Shown here piece after piece: positions 60,922-64,000 of a DNA stretch of 64,000 nucleotides. Position numbers and translations under genes: made by a program. Numbering within the stretch: the stretch's first letter is position 1; each line of letters opens with the position of its first letter. Origin of the DNA: Ramlibacter sp. (GTDB lineage: Bacteria > Pseudomonadota > Gammaproteobacteria > Burkholderiales > Burkholderiaceae_C); contig JAHBZN010000004.1 of assembly GCA_019635415.1 (NCBI GenBank), positions 62,001-126,000 of the forward strand, given 5' to 3'. The notes under the pieces were generated by a model. That model saw only the letters and a program-made list of their open reading frames with translations. It was not told the DNA's origin and did no database searches.

Positions 60922-62709
60922 TTAAACGGTGGGTTTGATGCTTCCGGGCACGATTTTCGCGCCAAAGTCGCGCATCATCGATTGAACGAAAGGGTCATTG
61001 AGGATCACTTCCTCGGCGGCGCGCTGCTTCTGGGCGGCAGCGGCGGCATTGCGGCGCGCGGGGCTGTCGGTGACGGCACCGACTTCAACACTCAGGTTGA
61101 CCTCGTGGCCGGCCGCGGCCAGCGCATTTTGCAGGCGCTCGCGGCTCAGTGGCTGGTTCAGCGACTCGCGTTCCACGCGCAGCATCCAGTGGCCAGTGTC
61201 CCGGGCCAACAGCTGGGACTGCAGCGCCAGCTCGCGCACCAGCGCGGTGATGCTCTCGGCGCTCACCATCCGCTGGACGGTGGCATGCCAGAAATCGCCT
61301 TCCTCGGTCAGCACCAGCGCGCTGGCGCCACGCGCGGCCACGGCGGCGTCCTGGGGCGACTCCGGTTGCACGCGCACCGGCACGCCCATCACCGGACTGG
61401 CCGGCTGCCCCCCCGTGGCGGCCGCCTCCAATGCGGGTCGCTGGACAGCCCTCGGCACCGCGGGCTCGACGACCGGCAGAACCTGCCCCGGGGGTGCACC
61501 GACCGCCGGGACGGGCTGAGGCCGCGCCACGGGCAGCGGTGAAGGAACCACTGCCACGCGCGGCGCCGGCGCCTCAGTCAGAGTTTTTTTTTCAGCCGTG
61601 GCCGAAGGGCCGGCGGGCTTGAAGGCCAGCAACCGCAGAAGCACCATGGTCAAAGCGGCGTATTCGTCGGGCGCCAGGCCCAGTTCAGCGCGGCCGTGCA
61701 GGCACATGCTGTAGAGGAGCTGGGTTTCGTCGGCCGGCAGGGCCCCGGCCAGCCGTGCGAGTTCCGACGCCTCCGGGTCGGCTTCATCCGCCGCCGAGGG
61801 CACCGCCTGCAGCACCGCCATGCGCTGGAGCACGGCGCTCATTTCCTCCAGCGTCGAGGCCGCGCTGAGGCCGTTCAGGCGCAGGGCCTGCGCGATATCG
61901 ACCACCGTTTTGCCATCGCCCTGGGCCAGGGCATCGATCAGGCGGAACACGTGGCTGCGGTCCACGCTGCCCAGCATCTGACGCACCGTGGCTTCCTCAA
62001 GCTGGCCACTGCCGAATGCGATCGCCTGATCGGTCAGGCTCAAGGCATCGCGCATGGAGCCGCGCGCGGCGCGGGCCAGAAGCCGCAGTGCCTGGGCATC
62101 CGCCACCACGGATTCGGCGGCCAGCACGTGCTGCAGGTGCTCGAGCACGGTTTCCGGCGCCATCGGGCGCAGGTTGAACTGAAGACAGCGGGACAGCACA
62201 GTGACCGGCACCTTCTGCGGGTCCGTGGTGGCCAGCACGAACTTGAGGTACTCGGGCGGCTCCTCCAGCGTCTTGAGCATGGCGTTGAACGCGGTGTTCG
62301 TCAGCATGTGTACTTCGTCGATCATGAAGACCTTGAAGCGCCCCTGCACCGGCTTGTACACCGCCTGCTCAAGGAGGCTCTGGACTTCGTCCACCCCGCG
62401 GTTGGAGGCGGCGTCCAGCTCGGTGTAGTCCACGAAACGGCCACTGTCGATGTCCGTGCAGGCCTGGCACACGCCGCAGGGCGTGGCGGTGATGCCTCCC
62501 TGCCCGTCGGCGCCCTGGCAGTTCAGCGACTTGGCCAGGATCCGCGACACCGTCGTCTTGCCCACGCCGCGCGTGCCGGTGAACAGGTAGGCATGGTGCA
62601 GCCGCTGGGTGGTCAAGGCATTCGTGAGCGCCTGCACCACGTGGCCCTGCCCCACCATTTCGGTGAAATTGCGGGGCCGGTACTTGCGGGCGAGCACGAG
62701 ATAGGACAT
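60922..62709 (-). CDS. dnaX: DNA polymerase III subunits tau/gamma
   Basis: Clamp-loader ATPase. The 595-residue full-length product has Walker A GTRGVGKT near residue 45, a zinc site (C64 region, CGVCQAC), DEVH in IDEVHMLTN, SRC in LSRCLQFN, domain III to about residue 370, then a Pro/Ala-rich linker and the tau-specific C-terminus. At codons 373-375 the message reads GAAAAAAAAACT, nine A in a row. Both alternative frames stop within four codons, so slippage would yield a gamma-like protein of about 375 residues ending at the domain III boundary (inference). Confidence 0.96.
   Translation of the reverse strand: MSYLVLARKYRPRNFTEMVGQGHVVQALTNALTTQRLHHAYLFTGTRGVGKTTVSRILAKSLNCQGADGQGGITATPCGVCQACTDIDSGRFVDYTELDAASNRGVDEVQSLLEQAVYKPVQGRFKVFMIDEVHMLTNTAFNAMLKTLEEPPEYLKFVLATTDPQKVPVTVLSRCLQFNLRPMAPETVLEHLQHVLAAESVVADAQALRLLARAARGSMRDALSLTDQAIAFGSGQLEEATVRQMLGSVDRSHVFRLIDALAQGDGKTVVDIAQALRLNGLSAASTLEEMSAVLQRMAVLQAVPSAADEADPEASELARLAGALPADETQLLYSMCLHGRAELGLAPDEYAALTMVLLRLLAFKPAGPSATAEKKTLTEAPAPRVAVVPSPLPVARPQPVPAVGAPPGQVLPVVEPAVPRAVQRPALEAAATGGQPASPVMGVPVRVQPESPQDAAVAARGASALVLTEEGDFWHATVQRMVSAESITALVRELALQSQLLARDTGHWMLRVERESLNQPLSRERLQNALAAAGHEVNLSVEVGAVTDSPARRNAAAAAQKQRAAEEVILNDPFVQSMMRDFGAKIVPGSIKPTV
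61584..61592 (-). promoter_or_regulatory. A9 slippery run in dnaX
   Basis: Nine A on the coding (minus) strand encode the end of E373 plus K374, K375 and the first base of T376. The -1 frame then reads AAC TCT GAC TGA and the +1 frame CTC TGA. About 11 bases downstream lies the self-complementary GGCGCCGGCGCC (61562-61573), a possible stimulatory stem. Confidence 0.65.
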
Positions 62710-62728
62710 CGAACGATTCTAAGGTGTG

Positions 62729-62756
62729 GCCCTGGGGCGTCCGGACGCCCCAGGGC
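62729..62756. repeat. 28-base perfect palindrome between dnaX and the 4.5S RNA gene
   Basis: A 14-base arm, GCCCTGGGGCGTCC, is followed immediately by its exact complement. It lies 20-47 bases upstream of the dnaX ATG and overlaps the expected -35 area of the 4.5S RNA promoter. It could be an operator or a 5' UTR hairpin. Confidence 0.7.
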
Positions 62757-62771
62757 GATGCGCCCAGCCGG

Positions 62772-62777
62772 TACAAT
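62772..62777 (+). promoter_or_regulatory. -10 box of the 4.5S RNA gene
   Basis: TACAAT, followed by the RNA start region 3-7 bases later. No strong -35 box; the palindrome occupies that position. Confidence 0.55.
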
Positions 62778-62779
62778 GC

Positions 62780-62883
62780 AGGTTGACGGGCCTCCCCGCA
62801 TGGTGAAGCGGCCAACCGGGTCAGGTGGGGAACCAAGCAGCCCTAACTGTGGAGCCAGTGCCGGGGGTAAGGCTCGTCAACCT
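62780..62883 (+). ncRNA. ffs: Signal recognition particle 4.5S RNA
   Basis: The apical SRP helix is recognisable by GTCAGG (62819-62824), then GGAA and AAGCAGCC. The ends pair perfectly (AGGTTGACG 62780-62788 with CGTCAACCT 62875-62883). This RNA binds Ffh and FtsY to deliver membrane proteins to the translocon. Its position next to dnaX is typical. Exact ends are uncertain by a few bases. Confidence 0.93.
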
Positions 62884-62946
62884 CCCCTCAAAAATTGTCC
62901 AGTTTTCGCGCCAGAAGAGTAATATGAAACTCGGAGGTGCGCTGTC

Positions 62947-63591
62947 ATGGACTCATGCGTCGTTTCCCTCAACTGGACGAACCTGTTCCGGGTTCGACAT
63001 GGGCTGCCAGCCCTGCTCGGGCTGGTCGGCCTGGCCGGCTGTCCAGCCCAGGCCCAGACTGGCCTCAGCCTGGGCGCGTTGCACGCGCAGGGGCCCCTGC
63101 AGCCCCCGGCGCCTGGCCTGCGCTTTGGCCTCTCTCCCACCCCGCTGCCCCGTTTCGACCGATTCGATGCGCCCCTGTCCACGCGTGCGGCACTCACCGG
63201 CTGGGCCGTCGTGTCGCCGCGCGCCGCGTTGGGCCTGACGCTGGACAGCTCCACACCCCGCGGCACGGGCCTGATTTCGTCGCTGGACGAGCGTTCCGGC
63301 TCGCCAAGACTGGACCTGGGCATTCGCTGGCGCACCGCGCTGGGTGGCAGTGATCGCATCGACGTGGCGGCCTGGCGCCGCGTGTCACCGTCGGGCGAAG
63401 GTGCCAGCCTGTCGAGCGAGCTGAATCAGGAAGGCTATGGCACCAGCGTGGAATGGCAATTCAAATCCGCGCCAACGTTCGGCTTCGTACCCGAGCTTCG
63501 CGCCATCGGCCTTCAGCTCAACGGCGGCGGGCGCCTGATGCTGCGCACCCATGGGGGACGGCCCGTGCTGTACTACCGGGCCCAGTTCTGA
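62947..63591 (+). CDS. Exported protein of unknown function
   Basis: A 214-residue protein I do not recognise. It has an N-terminal signal sequence (hydrophobic segment at about residues 19-31, LLGLVGLAGCPAQAQ, cleavage near AQA-QTG); the LAGC could be a lipobox. The rest is rich in alternating hydrophobic and polar segments (LDLGIRWRTAL, IDVAAWRRV) and ends in YYRAQF with a terminal Phe, suggesting a small outer-membrane beta barrel (inference). GGAGG lies upstream of the ATG. It follows the 4.5S RNA gene. Confidence 0.65.
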   Translation: MDSCVVSLNWTNLFRVRHGLPALLGLVGLAGCPAQAQTGLSLGALHAQGPLQPPAPGLRFGLSPTPLPRFDRFDAPLSTRAALTGWAVVSPRAALGLTLDSSTPRGTGLISSLDERSGSPRLDLGIRWRTALGGSDRIDVAAWRRVSPSGEGASLSSELNQEGYGTSVEWQFKSAPTFGFVPELRAIGLQLNGGGRLMLRTHGGRPVLYYRAQF

Positions 63592-63639
63592 AGCAGCCCT
63601 GCGGCCGATCCTGAAGCGGGCCCGCAACCCGTCACCCGG

Positions 63640-64000
63640 TCAGGTACCGCCCAGATACCGCAGCGCGCCCTGGGCCGCCGCCACACCGGTGGCGAAGCAC
63701 GCCGTCATCAGATAACCCCCCGTCGGGGCTTCCCAGTCCAGCATCTCCCCGGCGCAGAACACGCCCGGTAGCGCTGACAGCATGAGTCCATCGTCCAGGG
63801 CCTCGAACGGCACGCCGCCCGCGGTGCTGATGGCCTCGTCCACCGGCCGCGCCGACGCCAGCGTGAGAGGCACCGCCTTGATGGTGGCGGCCAGGCGCTG
63901 GGCATCGTTCACGCCCTCCTTGCCCAGCACCTCGTACAGCAGGGCCATCTTGATGCCCTCCAGGTGCAGGCGACTCTTCAGGTGGCTGGACTGGGAGCGT
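63640..64000 (-). CDS. BaiN/HI0933-like flavoprotein, 5'-truncated
   Basis: The C-terminal 120 or so residues of an NAD(P)/FAD-dependent oxidoreductase of the HI0933/TIGR03862 type; the frame is open to the window edge. The flavin-binding end VFCAGEMLDWEAPTGGYL and TACFATGVAAAQGA are clear, and RPVDEAISTAGGV precedes them. It converges with the exported-protein gene. The reaction of this family is largely uncharacterised. Confidence 0.88.
   Translation of the reverse strand, partial: RSQSSHLKSRLHLEGIKMALLYEVLGKEGVNDAQRLAATIKAVPLTLASARPVDEAISTAGGVPFEALDDGLMLSALPGVFCAGEMLDWEAPTGGYLMTACFATGVAAAQGALRYLGGT

Overview
The window is a stretch of a high-GC betaproteobacterial chromosome. Gene content and order point to Burkholderiales, most likely family Comamonadaceae: ilvB-ilvN-ilvC-pssA-leuA, dnaX-ybaB-recR beside the 4.5S RNA gene, aat-bpt, an RDD/DUF3106/DUF3619/sigma-factor cluster, and gloB-mltD. 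I see no prophage, insertion sequence, CRISPR array or plasmid function. Coding density is high and no gene-free stretch exceeds 300 bases.

Layout. 1-5100: end of cysN, a ferredoxin/ferredoxin reductase pair, and a TonB-dependent receptor preceded by a TPP riboswitch. 5133-9600: tRNA-Asn, a VOC protein, the N-degron transferases aat and bpt, an IclR regulator and pbpG. 9716-17518 (minus strand): branched-chain amino-acid block ilvB, ilvN, ilvC, pssA and two tandem leuA genes. Two short leader peptides precede the ilv and leu units, one Val-rich and one Leu-rich, and look like attenuators. 17808-21093: sigma factor, DUF3619, DUF3106, RDD protein, dgkA, LOG protein. 21125-33167: glnB, nadE, a FemAB-like protein, a wax ester synthase with a hydrolase, ppa and hppA, an acyl-CoA synthetase, TetR, and a ferritin-like hydrolase. 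33146-42475: Crp/Fnr regulator, Mpo1-like protein, an unusual sensor kinase lacking its phospho-acceptor His, MBL protein, aldehyde dehydrogenase, SDR, moaA, mobA. 42489-50687: RND pump, rnhA, methyltransferase, gloB, mltD. 50700-54847: a more AT-rich two-gene unit (phosphoethanolamine-transferase-like plus a membrane-fused spermidine-synthase-like protein). 55011-64000: phoD, an ABC importer, MAPEG protein, recR, ybaB, dnaX, 4.5S RNA, a small exported protein, and the end of a flavoprotein.

How the parts work together. The ilv/leu genes supply valine, isoleucine and leucine and appear controlled by translation of leader peptides. Several lipid functions cluster between 24.4 and 34.5 kb: acyltransferase, lipase-like hydrolase, acyl-CoA ligase, TetR, ferritin-like hydrolase and Mpo1-like protein. 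Soluble and membrane pyrophosphatases sit back to back.

The most notable signals are: (i) the leuA attenuator with leader MHQISLALLLSPNGRRR, and a possible ilv leader MGGVVLVAVR; (ii) a dispersed repeat with fixed architecture GCTAY-N7-RTAGC-N20-GGGCT in seven copies, three inside genes, one of which encodes the hydrophobic core of an export signal; (iii) an A9 slippery run in dnaX with stops just downstream in both alternative frames; (iv) the TPP-riboswitch-controlled TonB receptor; (v) the His-to-Glu sensor kinase; (vi) the AT-rich eptA-like/spermidine-synthase-like pair.
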